Shown here: positions 1 through 9,300 of the stretch, piece by piece
Layout of the letters: every line of letters begins with the position of its first letter
Numbering within the stretch: position 1 is the first letter of the stretch
Source of the DNA: Pseudoflavonifractor sp. 524-17
Lineage (GTDB): Bacteria; Bacillota; Clostridia; Oscillospirales; Oscillospiraceae
DNA length: 64,000 nucleotides
Reading direction: 5' to 3'
NCBI RefSeq assembly: GCF_009935845.1
Contig: NZ_QWEK01000020.1
Location: 1 to 64,000, forward strand
Translations under genes and position numbers: made by a program
The notes under the pieces: model-generated
What the model saw: the letters and a program-made list of their open reading frames with translations, nothing else
Told to the model about the DNA's origin: nothing
The model's database searches: none

Positions 1-17
1 GCTACTCCTTTTGGCAT
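1..17 (-). CDS. possible 5' end of a minus-strand gene (partial)
   Basis: An ATG at 17 reads leftwards off the window edge (M-P-K-G-V). A GGGGTGA stretch about 7 nt upstream could serve as ribosome binding site, and the long palindrome at 25-70 would lie in its leader. Only five codons are visible, so nothing can be said about the product and it may not be a gene. Confidence 0.25.
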
Positions 18-24
18 AATAAAT

Positions 25-70
25 CACCCCACTTGTTAGTAGTATACCATACTGTCTAACAAATGGGGTG
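25..70. repeat. long imperfect palindrome downstream of the chemoreceptor gene
   Basis: Arms at 25-39 (CACCCCACTTGTTAG) and 56-70 pair over 15 bp with one mismatch. A second small stem (AGTAT/ATACT) lies inside the loop. Read on the minus strand it is followed by an A/T-rich stretch without a clean T-run. It could be a terminator for the chemoreceptor gene or an operator for the gene starting at 17. Confidence 0.5.
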
Positions 71-111
71 CTGTTCAAAGTCCCGCGGCTTTTTGTTCAC
101 AGTGCCGGCGG

Positions 112-2085
112 TCAGTTTTCCGCCAAAATAAACTGGTTTACCAGCTGCTTCAGACTGGCGGCCTCGGCGGAGAGCTCCTGGCTGGCGGCGGCGGACTCCT
201 CGCTGGTGGCGGAGTTGGTCTGCACCACGGAGGAGATCTGCTCCACCCCGCTGTTCACCTGCTCGATGGCGGAGGTCTGGCTCTCGATGGCACGCACCAC
301 AAGGTCCATCTGGGCGGTCACGTGGCCGGCCTGGACGCTGGTCTGCTCCAAAGCCTCGTTTACCTGGTCCACCGCCTGGCGGCCCTCGGCCACAGCCTCA
401 ATGGAGCTGCTGATGAGCTCCTTGGTGGCCTTGGCGGCCTCGTCGGACTTGGAGGCCAGATTGCGCACCTCGTCCGCCACCACGGCAAAGCCCTTGCCGG
501 CGGAGCCTGCCCGGGCAGCCTCCACCGCGGCGTTCAGGGCCAGAATGTTGGTCTGGAAAGCGATGTTCTCAATGGCGGCGATGATACGGGAGATCTCCTC
601 AGAGGAGGCGGAGATCTTCTCCATGGCGGTATTCAGCTCCTTCACGTGCTCCACGCTGACCCCCAGCTGGGCGCCGGCCTGCTGCACATAGTGGCCTGCC
701 TCCTCCGCGGCGGCGGCGGTCTCCTTGGCGCTGCCGGCGATGTCCGCGATGGTGGCCGCCAGCTCCTCCACCGAGCTGGCCTGCATCATGCAGCCTTGGC
801 TCAGGGTCTGGGCGCCGGTGGATACCTGTCCGCTTGCGGCGGATACCTGGCCGGCGGAGGCGTTGATCTGGCGCAGGGTGCCGCTGACCTCCACCTTCAG
901 GGTACGCATGGAGGTCAGAATTCCCTGGAACCCGCCCACATAGGCGTCCCGGTGGGTGGACTGGATGTTAAAGTTCTGACCGGCCATCTCCTTGAGCAGA
1001 TACCGGATATCGCCGATAATGGTATTCAGGCCGGACACCAGCTCCGCCGTGGAACGGGTCAGCTCGGCGGTCTCGTCTCTGCCTCTGCTCTCAGGGACGG
1101 GAGACTCCAGATCCCCCGCCACCAGCTGCTTCATCCGCTTGGCGCAGGCCCGCATGGGTACGCTGATATTGCTGGACAGCTTCAGCGCCACCACAATGGA
1201 GGCCAGAATGGAGATCACAATCACCACTACATTAATAATCATGCCGAAGTATGTATCCGCCAGATAGTCCAGCTTGGGGGCGGTGACCGCCACGCTCCAG
1301 CCGTCCGTGCCCCCCACCGGGGCATAAGCCGCAAACCGGGGGCCCTCGGCGCTCTGGAAGCTGCCGAAGCCGTTCTTCCCCTGGCGCATCTCGCTGTGCA
1401 GCGCCGCCAGCTCCTTCAGGGAGCGGTCGCTCTCGGCCTCCCGCTCGATGTTCTGGGTGGTAATGGTCTCCAGCGTGACGTCGGCAATGGTGTCGCCGGA
1501 TTTGTTGATCATATAGGCCCGGCTGTTCTCACTTACCTTGATGGAGGAGACAATGCTGTTCAAAAAGGTCTCCGGCGGCACGAAGTAGACCACGCCCACA
1601 ATCCGGGCGCCGTAGATCCCCCCGTCGTAGAGGGGCGCCGCCACCATAATGGACAGCTCCCCCGTCACCTTGCTGATCAGGGGTTCCGATACGTAGACAT
1701 TGCCCTGCATGGCCTGCTGCACATACTCCCGGTCGGAGTAGTCCTTTCCGTCAAAGATGCTGTAGCCGTCCAGGCCGATGATATTTCCCCGCTGAAACCC
1801 GTGTACCTTGACCCGCTCGTCAATGACGGCCTGCTTTTCGCTCACCGGCACGGTCTCGTCGGACAGCTGGGGGATGCACCCCGTGTCCATGGCCACGTTT
1901 TTGTAGGCGGTCAGCTCCTGCTCCACCCGTTCCGCCGCCAGCACCGCGGTCTGGCTCATCATCTGGTCCACGGTGGCGATGGTGCTGTTGTAATTCAGCG
2001 AAATGCTGAAGCTGCCCACCGCAACCAGCGCCGCCAAAACGGTGGCCATCAGACATACTGTGATCTTCTTCCGGATACTGTTCAT
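112..2085 (-). CDS. methyl-accepting chemotaxis protein
   Basis: A 657-residue transmembrane chemoreceptor that senses an external ligand and signals through CheA/CheW. Visible parts are TM1 at about residues 8-30, a periplasmic-type dCache sensor to about 275, TM2 at about 280-302 and a HAMP segment to about 355. The helical signalling domain fills the C-terminal half and carries the conserved hairpin tip ([20 protein letters not shown]). No C-terminal CheR-tether pentapeptide is seen. The ATG at 2085 has a purine-rich site (GGGGTGCAGAGAG) directly upstream. An extension to 2184 would run into the promoter at 2155-2184 and is rejected. The ligand cannot be predicted, and no other chemotaxis gene lies in the window. 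Confidence 0.93.
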   Translation of the reverse strand: MNSIRKKITVCLMATVLAALVAVGSFSISLNYNSTIATVDQMMSQTAVLAAERVEQELTAYKNVAMDTGCIPQLSDETVPVSEKQAVIDERVKVHGFQRGNIIGLDGYSIFDGKDYSDREYVQQAMQGNVYVSEPLISKVTGELSIMVAAPLYDGGIYGARIVGVVYFVPPETFLNSIVSSIKVSENSRAYMINKSGDTIADVTLETITTQNIEREAESDRSLKELAALHSEMRQGKNGFGSFQSAEGPRFAAYAPVGGTDGWSVAVTAPKLDYLADTYFGMIINVVVIVISILASIVVALKLSSNISVPMRACAKRMKQLVAGDLESPVPESRGRDETAELTRSTAELVSGLNTIIGDIRYLLKEMAGQNFNIQSTHRDAYVGGFQGILTSMRTLKVEVSGTLRQINASAGQVSAASGQVSTGAQTLSQGCMMQASSVEELAATIADIAGSAKETAAAAEEAGHYVQQAGAQLGVSVEHVKELNTAMEKISASSEEISRIIAAIENIAFQTNILALNAAVEAARAGSAGKGFAVVADEVRNLASKSDEAAKATKELISSSIEAVAEGRQAVDQVNEALEQTSVQAGHVTAQMDLVVRAIESQTSAIEQVNSGVEQISSVVQTNSATSEESAAASQELSAEAASLKQLVNQFILAEN

Positions 2086-2154
2086 CTCTCTGCACCCCAA
2101 TAATTTTTTGTCATTGAACTGCCTGGTGGTTTTGGTATTTCCTCTAATATATTC

Positions 2155-2184
2155 ATTATATTGGCCAAAAAGACCCTTTGTCAA
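2155..2184 (-). promoter_or_regulatory. sigma-A promoter of the chemoreceptor gene
   Basis: On the minus strand TTGACA (2179-2184) and TATAAT (2155-2160) are separated by 18 bp, about 70 bp upstream of the chosen start codon. Confidence 0.7.
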
Positions 2185-2263
2185 TAGGTCTTGCCTGATA
2201 AATGGCAGAATATCCAGCGGCGCGTGTTTCTTTCGCCAGACAGGGCAAACGCGCTTCCGGCGG

Positions 2264-3736
2264 TCAGTAAATGCCTGCCAGCTCCTGATACAGGTTTTTG
2301 GCGTAGGAGTCGGTCATACCACTGATAAAGTCGGTGACCAGGAGCATCCGTAAATAGAGGTCCCGCACCGGCTCCCCGGTCTTCTCCCGCTGGTAGCACG
2401 CCAGCTGGCTGTCGGAGAGCAGCCGGATGAGCTTCCGCTGGGAGGGCGTGGGCCTGTATTCCTCTGAGGTGCCGTCATCCGCGTCCATGTAGATAACGGC
2501 CGGGGCGAACCGGGACAGCAGCGAGGACAAAATGGTCTGGGCGGCCAGCTCCAGGGTGAGGATGCCGGGGGACTGATAGACAAACTCCCCCATGGCGGCC
2601 TTCAGGATGCGGATGCTGCCGCCGTGGTACGTGCGGCTGATAATCTCCTGCTGGAAGCGCCCCTCCATGATATCGGCGTAGGTGTTGTCCTTGTGGGAGC
2701 CATAGGGGGTGAATCCGAACGCGGCGGTGTACATCAGCCAGTGGCGGGCATAGGCGATCCACCGCTGGAACGCCTCCATCCCGCCGTACTCCCGGCGCAG
2801 GTCCTCCAGCCGGCGGATCAGATCCCCGGACTTCTCCTCCTGCTGGGGGGTGAGGGCCCAGCGCTCCCGGTTCTGGGCCAGGGTGTCCCAATAGAAGGTG
2901 ATAAAGTCATCTAAGGTAAACAGGCCCTTTTTATAGGCGTCCTCCAGGTCGGCGGTGGCGTAGGCGATATCGTCTGCGGCCTCCAGGATGTAGGTCAGGG
3001 GGTGGCGCTGGACTGTGCCGTCCATCTCCGTGCCGCACTGCCGGGCCATCTGCCGGAACTGCTCCTCCTCCGCCTGGAAATACCCCGGCTTGTGGCGCTT
3101 GATATCCGGGTCCTTGGGGTGAAAGGAGCTGGAATCCACCGGGTACTTCACCAGGGTATGGAGCACCGCAGGCGTCAGATTCATGCCGCAGGACCCGTCC
3201 ACGTGGTACACCTTGGTGAGCAGGCGCAGGGCCTGGGCGTTGCCCTCGAAGTGGTACAGGTCATTGGTCATCTTGGTGTCAAAGAGCTGGTCCAGGGCGC
3301 TGCCCTTATAGCTGAGCTTCCCCAGATTCTCCTGAAACCAGGCGCCGATGACCACCTCGCCAAAATGGCCGAAGGGCGGGTTGCCAATGTCGTGGAGAAG
3401 GCCGGCGCACATGGCGGCGTTGGCGGCCTCCTTGGCCTGCTCCTCGGTGATGGCGTAGGGGGTGTCCTTCTGGTAGCGGATGATGTTGGCGGTAGCCATG
3501 GTGGTCAGCTGCTTGGCCAGGGCGGAGGTCTCAACCGAATGGGTGAGCCGGGTGCGGACAAAGTCGCTCTTGTCCAGGGGGAAGACCTGGGTCTTGTCCT
3601 GAAGCCGGCGGAAGGGCGCGCTGTTGACAATGCGCCAGTAATCCTGCTCAAACTCGCTGGTGGGGTACTTGGCCATATCGGGAGGGATGTCAATCTCCTC
3701 CTGCCGCTTCGCCCCCAAAAGTGTCCTCCAATTCAT
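2264..3736 (-). CDS. dgt: deoxyguanosinetriphosphate triphosphohydrolase (dGTPase)
   Basis: A 490-residue HD-domain enzyme that hydrolyses dGTP (or dNTPs) to the deoxynucleoside and triphosphate, acting in nucleotide pool control. The N-terminal third has the family signature [10 protein letters not shown] and the metal-binding H...HD...D set: RLTHSVET, then [15 protein letters not shown], then the EAADDIAY segment. The start at 3736 has an AAGGAGG site 6-7 nt upstream. The longer frame to 3901 lacks one and overlaps the promoter region. It is monocistronic, divergent from the lipoprotein gene at 3934. Confidence 0.93.
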   Translation of the reverse strand: MNWRTLLGAKRQEEIDIPPDMAKYPTSEFEQDYWRIVNSAPFRRLQDKTQVFPLDKSDFVRTRLTHSVETSALAKQLTTMATANIIRYQKDTPYAITEEQAKEAANAAMCAGLLHDIGNPPFGHFGEVVIGAWFQENLGKLSYKGSALDQLFDTKMTNDLYHFEGNAQALRLLTKVYHVDGSCGMNLTPAVLHTLVKYPVDSSSFHPKDPDIKRHKPGYFQAEEEQFRQMARQCGTEMDGTVQRHPLTYILEAADDIAYATADLEDAYKKGLFTLDDFITFYWDTLAQNRERWALTPQQEEKSGDLIRRLEDLRREYGGMEAFQRWIAYARHWLMYTAAFGFTPYGSHKDNTYADIMEGRFQQEIISRTYHGGSIRILKAAMGEFVYQSPGILTLELAAQTILSSLLSRFAPAVIYMDADDGTSEEYRPTPSQRKLIRLLSDSQLACYQREKTGEPVRDLYLRMLLVTDFISGMTDSYAKNLYQELAGIY

Positions 3737-3803
3737 AGAGCCGCCTCCTTTTCTTGGTACTGCGCATGGCGTAAAAGCGCTGGAAATGGGGGAAATATGT
3801 TCC

Positions 3804-3833
3804 ATTATAGCATACCCCTGGGGAAAACGGCAA
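3804..3833 (-). promoter_or_regulatory. probable promoter of dgt
   Basis: Minus-strand TTGCCG (3828-3833), an 18-bp spacer and TATAAT (3804-3809), about 70 bp upstream of the dgt start. Confidence 0.55.
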
Positions 3834-3933
3834 GGGCAGATCCGTCTGCTTCCACCCGTTTTCCGCTCCGCCTTGCGCCGTCCGCCGCTTTGTGATACCA
3901 TCAGAACATATCACATGGAAAGGAGGCTGCGCT

Positions 3934-4836
3934 ATGGGGATTCGCGCAGGAGCGGCGGCTGGGGCGGTCCTGATTCTGGCGGCGCTTCTGTCCGGGTGCG
4001 GCATTGTGCCTGTCCTGCCGGGCCGGGAGCCCTTTGGGGAGGTGACCGGCTCAGAGGACCAGGCCCGGGAAGTGTACGAGACCTTTTCCCAGCGGCTCCG
4101 GCAGGAGGCGCCGGAGGACTGGGAGGGCTGGTCCCTCAGCTGGTCAGAGGCAGGCTGGGATATCGACATCTACCGCACCCAGGCATATACGCTGGCCTTT
4201 TGCGAGGCCCACGGCGGCGGGGACTACCTCTGGTATGACGGCTGGCTCTACTGGAACAGCCATGGAACCGTCTGCTATCGGGCCATGGACTGGGCGGAGC
4301 TCGGGACGGAGGATTTTGCGGCGCAGCTGTGGCAGATGAGTCAGGAGCTACTGGACCGAACCCCGGACGAGCTGACCTATCAATACATCCCCATGGCCAG
4401 CGGCAACCAGCACCTTCTCAAAGCCCGCTATGTGCTGAAGGAGGAGGAGCCGGGGGACTATGGGGATCTCTCCGCCTACCTCTCCGGCGGCGGAGACTAT
4501 GACACTGTCAACTTTACCTGGCAGGACGTGGGCGATCTGGATCAGGGGGTAGGGCGGGACAACGTCTGCGCACACATTCTCTTCTTCCCCTTTGACGGCT
4601 CCACCGACCTCCAGGCCGAGCGGAAGCTGTGGTCTTTTGGCTATGGCTGCGGCCTGTCGGAGCGAAATATTCCCGCCATCTCCGTGCAGCAGGACGACCG
4701 GGCGGGCTGTCAGGCTGTCATCGCCGCCATGGACTTCGCCGCCCTCCGGGATCGGGCCGTGTATCAGGATACGCTTGCCTTTCCCGGCCTCCCGTTCCAC
4801 ATTGGGGAGACAAGCGGCGGGCCGGGCGCGCCGTGA
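3934..4836 (+). CDS. putative lipoprotein of unknown function
   Basis: A 300-residue protein. It begins with a lipoprotein signal peptide whose lipobox LLSGC lies near residues 18-22, so the mature protein should be anchored outside the membrane. The rest is rich in Trp, Tyr, Asp and Glu and I recognise no domain. An AAAGGAGG site lies 6-7 nt before the ATG at 3934. An upstream in-frame start at 3892 lacks such a site. It stands alone between divergent dgt and convergent spoIVB. Confidence 0.75.
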   Translation: MGIRAGAAAGAVLILAALLSGCGIVPVLPGREPFGEVTGSEDQAREVYETFSQRLRQEAPEDWEGWSLSWSEAGWDIDIYRTQAYTLAFCEAHGGGDYLWYDGWLYWNSHGTVCYRAMDWAELGTEDFAAQLWQMSQELLDRTPDELTYQYIPMASGNQHLLKARYVLKEEEPGDYGDLSAYLSGGGDYDTVNFTWQDVGDLDQGVGRDNVCAHILFFPFDGSTDLQAERKLWSFGYGCGLSERNIPAISVQQDDRAGCQAVIAAMDFAALRDRAVYQDTLAFPGLPFHIGETSGGPGAP

Positions 4837-4857
4837 CACAGCCAAACATCATCAAAA

Positions 4858-4904
4858 GAAAAGGGAACGGAGGGCTCCAGTGAAGCGCCCCCGTTCCCTT
4901 TTTC
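4858..4904. terminator. bidirectional terminator between the lipoprotein gene and spoIVB
   Basis: A perfect 10-bp stem (AAGGGAACGG at 4861-4870 with its complement at 4891-4900) is flanked by A-run and T-run, so it can stop both convergent genes. Confidence 0.85.
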
Positions 4905-4912
4905 CCAATGCG

Positions 4913-6019
4913 CTACCGCTGGGCGGCCTGGAGCATACTCTCCGCCAGAATGCCGTAGCCCTGGGCGGGATCGTTCACCAGCACATGGGTCACCGCTCCC
5001 ACCAGCTTCCCGTTTTGCACAATGGGGGATCCGCTCATCCCCTGGACAATGCCGCCGGTCTGCTGGATCAGCCGGGGATCCGTGACCTTGAGCATGAGAT
5101 CCCGGCCTTCCCCTCCGCTGTCTGGATAGACGTGGGTGATCTCCACCTCATATTCCTCCACCCGGTCCCCGGCGATGTTGGAGCGGATGACGGCCTTGCC
5201 GGTCTTCACCTCATTCCGCGCCGCCACTGGGAGGGCCTCCAGCCCGCCGGCCAGGGCTTCGTCGGTGAGGGTGCCGAAAATACCGCAGCCGGTGTTGGCG
5301 TACAGGTCGCCCAGATCCCGCTCCACCTGGAAGGCCCCCCGCAGCTCCCCGGGGGCGCCCGCCGCCCCCCGCTTCACATCGCTGACCTCGGCATACATGA
5401 TGGACCCGGACTGGAGGGGCATGAGCTGGGCGGTATCCACGTCGCTCACCCCATGGCCCAGTGCGCCGAAGGTACAGGTCTGGGGATCATAGTAGGTGAC
5501 GGTGCCGATCCCCGCCATGGAGTCCCGAATCCACGCCCCCAGCCGGTAACTGTCGTCGGCGCTGCACTTGACGGCCTGGGCGGTCATCTGGAGCTCCTGT
5601 CCCCCCCGGACCGCCCGGATGCTCATCTTCTCGCCGCTGAGATCCTGGAGGATGGACTGGACCTCCTCAATGGAGTCCACCTCCTCGCTGTTGATGTGGG
5701 TAATGATATCCCCCTCCCGCAGGCCGCAGGTCTTGGCCGGATTCTGGCTGCCGCTGCCGGTGTCCACATCGGCCAGGCCCACTACCATCACGCCGTCGGA
5801 AAACAGCTTGATTCCCACCGCCCGGCCGATGGGAATCAAGGTCCTTCCGCCGTCCACGGCATCCTCCGCCGGGGCGGCGGCTCTGGTCTTTCCCTCTCCC
5901 CGGCCCGGCAGGGTCAAGGCCCCCGCGGGGGCGGCCAGAGAGAGCGCCCCCAGAACCAGCGCCAGTGCCAGCAGGCGGCGGGGCGCCCGCCTGGGCGGCC
6001 TGTGCTGTTCGTCCCGCAT
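4913..6019 (-). CDS. spoIVB: SpoIVB peptidase (stage IV sporulation protein B)
   Basis: A 368-residue secreted serine protease. In endospore formers it is made in the forespore and triggers pro-sigma-K processing in the mother cell. It has an N-terminal membrane anchor at about residues 15-35, a PDZ segment at about 70-160 (CGLREGDIITHIN) and a C-terminal S55 peptidase domain. The candidate catalytic His is in GALGHGVSD and the Ser in GMSGSPIVQNG. The ATG at 6019 has AAAGGGTGA 5 nt upstream. This gene is the best evidence in the window that the organism sporulates. Confidence 0.93.
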   Translation of the reverse strand: MRDEQHRPPRRAPRRLLALALVLGALSLAAPAGALTLPGRGEGKTRAAAPAEDAVDGGRTLIPIGRAVGIKLFSDGVMVVGLADVDTGSGSQNPAKTCGLREGDIITHINSEEVDSIEEVQSILQDLSGEKMSIRAVRGGQELQMTAQAVKCSADDSYRLGAWIRDSMAGIGTVTYYDPQTCTFGALGHGVSDVDTAQLMPLQSGSIMYAEVSDVKRGAAGAPGELRGAFQVERDLGDLYANTGCGIFGTLTDEALAGGLEALPVAARNEVKTGKAVIRSNIAGDRVEEYEVEITHVYPDSGGEGRDLMLKVTDPRLIQQTGGIVQGMSGSPIVQNGKLVGAVTHVLVNDPAQGYGILAESMLQAAQR

Positions 6020-6323
6020 CAAATCACCCTTTCTGAAAAGAATAAAATTTGCGCAAAACGCGCGCAGCGTTTCCGCGCAGATTTAATATGGCCGGGAAAC
6101 GGCAGGACAAACGCCGCCCGCGCTGCCAATGAAACACACCTTTGGATCGGCAAAGTTTCCCTGGCGGCTGGCGGCAGGGCGTTGGGAGATCTCCCCTGCG
6201 CCTGTCTTCCAAGTCTGCCAGAAAGAAACGGGAACACAGTTGGGAAAATCAGTCTTTTTATTTTCCCTGGGTTGTGTTATCATGAGGTTGGTTTTATAAA
6301 ATGCGGAATTAGGAGGCAGACTG
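6020..6323. other. divergent intergenic region between spoIVB and the 6324 gene
   Basis: 304 bp without a gene. On the minus strand CATATTA (complement at 6084-6090) matches the -10 box of forespore sigma-F/G promoters and would suit spoIVB, but no good -35 box is visible at the right distance. On the plus side TTGTGT and TTATAA about 16 bp apart lie upstream of 6324. Both assignments are weak. Confidence 0.35.
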
Positions 6324-7397
6324 ATGTCCTTTGAAGTACGGGTGAAAAACGGGGCGCGGGTGGCCGCCCTGCGGATTCTCTCCCTCGTCATGATTGGGGT
6401 GCTGGTGTGGTTCCTCAACTGGGATCTTATGGCGGATACCCTCCGGGAAGAGGGCGCCTATTGGGTTTTTATTGCCTTTACCGGCATTTTTGTTCTGTTT
6501 TTCGCCCTCTCCTTTTACATCGCCCGGCGCCCCCGCATCAAAGCAGACGGGCAGACCGTCACCTTTTACCCCCTGTGGCGGCGGTCCAGAACCGTGGCGC
6601 TGTCGGAGATCACCTCCCGTGGGGAGAAGTTTGACTACTCTGACCCCAAAAAGGCGGCGCTGGCCGGGGCAGTGGGCGGCGGACTGCTGGCCTACGCCGT
6701 CACCCGGCGGGACGCCGCCGGGCTGAAGCCCCCTCAGGCCACTATCTACACCTATTACAGCGGCGCCCGCAAGCTGTTTACTATTTCCTCCCGAAACGCC
6801 CAGAATTTAGAGCAGTTTAATCAGCTGGTAACCGCCCAGCTGGCGGAACGTCCGCCCCAGGCGGACCCGCACGCGAAGCCGTCAAGGCTGCCCCTTCTCT
6901 GTGCAATCGGGATCCCTGCGGCCTGCGCCCTGACGGTGGTTACCTTCCTCCTTCTCCCCCGGGAGCGGCCCCGGGAACAGCAGGATTTTCTGGCGGGGAC
7001 GGCCTGGATCGCCAACAACGACGGCTCCTACTGGGTCTTTGAGCCGGATCATACCTTCCACTGGTACCAGACAAAGGGAATCACTGACGACAATTATTTC
7101 GCCGGCACCTATGAATTTCACATGGGCTCTGACGGGATCAAGTATTTGACCACCGAGCTGTCTCAATACGCCGTGACGGAAGAGGAAATTCTGGGCGTCA
7201 TCGCCAGGGCGCCGGCGTACAACGTGGACAATTTTGTCTGCTTCTCCACCACAAACCAATCCTTTCTGCGCAATGGGGAGGAGCAGCTCGACCAGCCGAA
7301 TGTATCCTCTTATTTCGGCTTTCTTTTGCTGGACGGAACCTATCTTGACATCGCGAACATGACCACCGGCAACTATTACGGCTTCACCAAGGAGTAA
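6324..7397 (+). CDS. membrane protein of unknown function
   Basis: 357 residues. There are hydrophobic segments at about residues 14-32 and 43-64, a cytosolic-looking region with a PH-like strand pattern (KADGQTVTFYPLWRR) to about 175, and a third membrane segment at about 190-212. The C-terminal domain of about 145 residues is probably external. An AGGAGG site lies 6-8 nt before the ATG. I do not recognise a family. The gene stands alone, 55 bp ahead of the corrinoid-protein gene. Confidence 0.7.
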   Translation: MSFEVRVKNGARVAALRILSLVMIGVLVWFLNWDLMADTLREEGAYWVFIAFTGIFVLFFALSFYIARRPRIKADGQTVTFYPLWRRSRTVALSEITSRGEKFDYSDPKKAALAGAVGGGLLAYAVTRRDAAGLKPPQATIYTYYSGARKLFTISSRNAQNLEQFNQLVTAQLAERPPQADPHAKPSRLPLLCAIGIPAACALTVVTFLLLPRERPREQQDFLAGTAWIANNDGSYWVFEPDHTFHWYQTKGITDDNYFAGTYEFHMGSDGIKYLTTELSQYAVTEEEILGVIARAPAYNVDNFVCFSTTNQSFLRNGEEQLDQPNVSSYFGFLLLDGTYLDIANMTTGNYYGFTKE

Positions 7398-7452
7398 CAC
7401 CGATCTGAACCGTATTTGAGCATTCAAAAATTTGCAAAAAGGATGGATGGAC

Positions 7453-8085
7453 ATGAGTACATTGACCGAACTGTCCCAGGCGGTGGAGAAGGGCCGTGCC
7501 AAGCTGGTAAAGGCGCTGGTCCCCCAGGCCCTGGAGGCGGGGACCAGTCCCAAGGCAATTTTAGAGGAGGGGCTTCTGTCCGGTATGAACGCGGTGGGAG
7601 AGCAGTTCAAAACCGGCGTGATGTTCGTCCCCCAGGTCCTCATGGCAGCCAAGGCCATGAACGCCGGCATGGAGCTGCTCAAGCCCCATCTCAGCGGGGA
7701 AAGCGCCGGCTTCAAGGGCCGGGCCTGCCTGGGTACTGTCAAGGGGGATCTTCATGACATCGGCAAAAATCTGGTGCGCATGATGTTTGAGGGCCAGGGC
7801 ATTGAGGTCATTGACCTGGGGGTAGATGTCGCCCCGGAAGCCTTCGTCCAGACCGCCATTGAAAAGGACTGTCAGATTATCGCCTGCTCCGCCCTGCTCA
7901 CCACCTCCATGCCCTCCATGGGCGCGGTGGTGGAGGCGGCCAAAGCCGCCGGCATCCGGGACAAGGTGAAGATTATGGTGGGCGGGGCCCCTGTCACCGA
8001 CCGGTTCTGCACTGACATCGGCGCGGACGCCTACACCCCCGACGCCGCCACCGCCGCCACCGTAGCCGCCGGATTTTTGGCGTAA
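7453..8085 (+). CDS. methyltransferase cognate corrinoid protein
   Basis: A 210-residue protein of the MtaC/MtbC/MttC type. It has an N-terminal four-helix B12-binding cap at about residues 1-85 and a Rossmann B12-binding domain at about 90-210 with the cobalt-ligand motif DLHDIGKN (D-x-H-x-x-G). Such proteins shuttle a methyl group between a substrate methyltransferase and a second methyltransferase acting on tetrahydrofolate or coenzyme M. Of the ATGs at 7447 and 7453, the second has the better spacing to AGGATGG. No methyltransferase (MtaB/MttB-like) or reactivase gene is near, so the substrate is unknown. Confidence 0.88.
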   Translation: MSTLTELSQAVEKGRAKLVKALVPQALEAGTSPKAILEEGLLSGMNAVGEQFKTGVMFVPQVLMAAKAMNAGMELLKPHLSGESAGFKGRACLGTVKGDLHDIGKNLVRMMFEGQGIEVIDLGVDVAPEAFVQTAIEKDCQIIACSALLTTSMPSMGAVVEAAKAAGIRDKVKIMVGGAPVTDRFCTDIGADAYTPDAATAATVAAGFLA

Positions 8086-8100
8086 TCCCCATAAAATGCA

Positions 8101-8139
8101 AAAAGGGACTCCTGTCGGATGACAGGGGCCCTCTTTTTT
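8101..8139 (+). terminator. terminator of the corrinoid-protein gene
   Basis: Inverted repeat CCTGTC (8111-8116)/GACAGG (8121-8126), with outer GGG/CCC pairing, followed by a T6 run. Confidence 0.75.
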
Positions 8140-8163
8140 CGCCGTCCTGACAAAAGCGACGCC

Positions 8164-8424
8164 TCATTTTCTCAACGTGATTACGATTGCAAAAATCGGA
8201 ATAATAACAATCAAAAGCGCCAGAACGATCCCCAAAATCAGCGCCCATTTCGTCTGCTCTTTTCGATACCGGGTCACAAGATCATAAACATTTAGCCCCA
8301 GGGCAAGTTCCACGGCGCCGGCAACCAAAAGATTGCTGTACACAGGAAAGAGGAGACTGCACAGATACAGTATCCCGCATATACAAGCCAAAAGGGCGTA
8401 CACAAAGTTTTTAGCGTCTTTCAT
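8164..8424 (-). CDS. small membrane protein, unknown function
   Basis: 86 residues, almost all hydrophobic: membrane segments at about residues 6-26, 28-46 and 58-80, with a short charged loop RYRKEQTKW between the last two. The ribosome binding site is weak (no AGGAGG before the ATG at 8424). Base composition is more A/T-rich than the neighbours. It lies just outside the distal end of the phage element. It could be a real short gene or a chance frame. Confidence 0.5.
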   Translation of the reverse strand: MKDAKNFVYALLACICGILYLCSLLFPVYSNLLVAGAVELALGLNVYDLVTRYRKEQTKWALILGIVLALLIVIIPIFAIVITLRK

Positions 8425-8677
8425 TCACGCAGAACCAACAGGTCTTTATACTTGCGCCAACAACATCCCAGCCGCGGATCCAGTAACCTTCTCGATTCCA
8501 ATAAAACTCCGAGCATTTCAAATTAACCGTCACCTCAAAACCTGTATTACCGAAAAATCCATGGAAAACACCAATAGCCGCCGCTTCGTTTTGGAATTAT
8601 CTCACACTATTTTGCCGCTAATACGACTTATATTTGGAATCTTTCTCTTATCCTTCTCTCTTGCCCTTACCTCTTAA

Positions 8678-8803
8678 AACCTGTATTCATTAACCTGGGA
8701 TGCCGGATGAACGGGGGATTTTTCCCATCGGACAAGGAAAACCGACGCGGTATGGCGGGAAAAAGACCAGCCATACCGCGTTCAACGGTTGTGAATACAG
8801 GTT
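8678..8803. repeat. 126-bp element bounded by 12-bp perfect inverted repeats
   Basis: AACCTGTATTCA at 8678-8689 is exactly inverted at 8792-8803. No target-site duplication is evident outside the arms. It encloses the hairpin at 8745-8781. It may be a miniature element, a site remnant or simply a large stem. Confidence 0.55.
8745..8781 (-). terminator. probable terminator of the phage-like operon
   Basis: A perfect 12-bp stem (8745-8756 with 8770-8781, 13-nt loop) lies about 30 bp past the holin stop codon. On the minus strand it is followed by CGGTTTTCC, so the T-tract is short. Confidence 0.55.
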
Positions 8804-8812
8804 CTCTGTTTT

Positions 8813-9259
8813 TTAGCGTGACTTCCCCTCATCCCCCTGCTGGCGCAGCACCTCCAGCGCCGCCCGGAGGCAGGCGGGGTAGGGCACTCCCATAATCCCC
8901 AGATTTTCCAAAATAGACAGTCCCTCGTTGGCGATAAAAAACAGCAGCACCGCGGTGCGGGCGTACCCGCCGCTGCGGAGCATCCCGTCCAGCTGGGCCG
9001 CCGCCAGCACCAGCATCAGCTCCGCCCCCTTTCTGCACAGCCCCTGAAAGCCCGCCCTGCTGTCCAGGGCGCCGCTTCTGCTCTTTCCCGACCGGCGGAA
9101 CACCCCCGCCACCGCCACGCCTGTGATATAGTCCGCCGCCATGCACACCACCAGCGTCTGAAGGGCGGTGTCCCACCCTCCCAGCAGGCCGGCCAGCCAG
9201 CTCCCCGCCGCCGCGGCCGCCGCCAGCGCAAGATTTCGTATTGACGCAATCTCTCTCAT
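8813..9259 (-). CDS. phage holin (toxin-secretion/lysis holin family)
   Basis: 148 residues. There are hydrophobic segments at about residues 10-30 and 32-52 (ADYITGVAVAG motif of the Holin_4 type) and at about 85-115. Holins make membrane holes that release phage particles or muralytic enzymes. The ATG at 9259 has GAGGG 4-5 nt upstream. An alternative ATG at 9277 has a similar site. It is the last gene of the phage-like operon, and no endolysin gene accompanies it. Confidence 0.82.
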   Translation of the reverse strand: MREIASIRNLALAAAAAAGSWLAGLLGGWDTALQTLVVCMAADYITGVAVAGVFRRSGKSRSGALDSRAGFQGLCRKGAELMLVLAAAQLDGMLRSGGYARTAVLLFFIANEGLSILENLGIMGVPYPACLRAALEVLRQQGDEGKSR

Positions 9260-9300
9260 GCTTCCCTCTCTTCCCATTTTTCCCTCTTGCATCTATTGTG

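Larger units (their letters stand above)
8425..8812. other. A/T-rich gap with repeats at the distal end of the phage element
   Basis: 388 bp without a convincing gene. AACCTGTATT occurs three times: direct at 8539-8548 and 8678-8687, inverted at 8794-8803. The interval also contains the terminator hairpin at 8745-8781. The low GC of 8440-8680 contrasts with both sides. Confidence 0.6.

Noticed and set aside
112-2184. Longer N-terminus for the chemoreceptor (start at 2184)
   Set aside because: Would place the -35 and -10 boxes inside the gene, and the added residues do not look like part of the sensor.
8333-8677. 114-codon plus-strand frame in the low-GC gap
   Set aside because: Overlaps the minus-strand small membrane gene, has no ribosome binding site and no recognisable domain.
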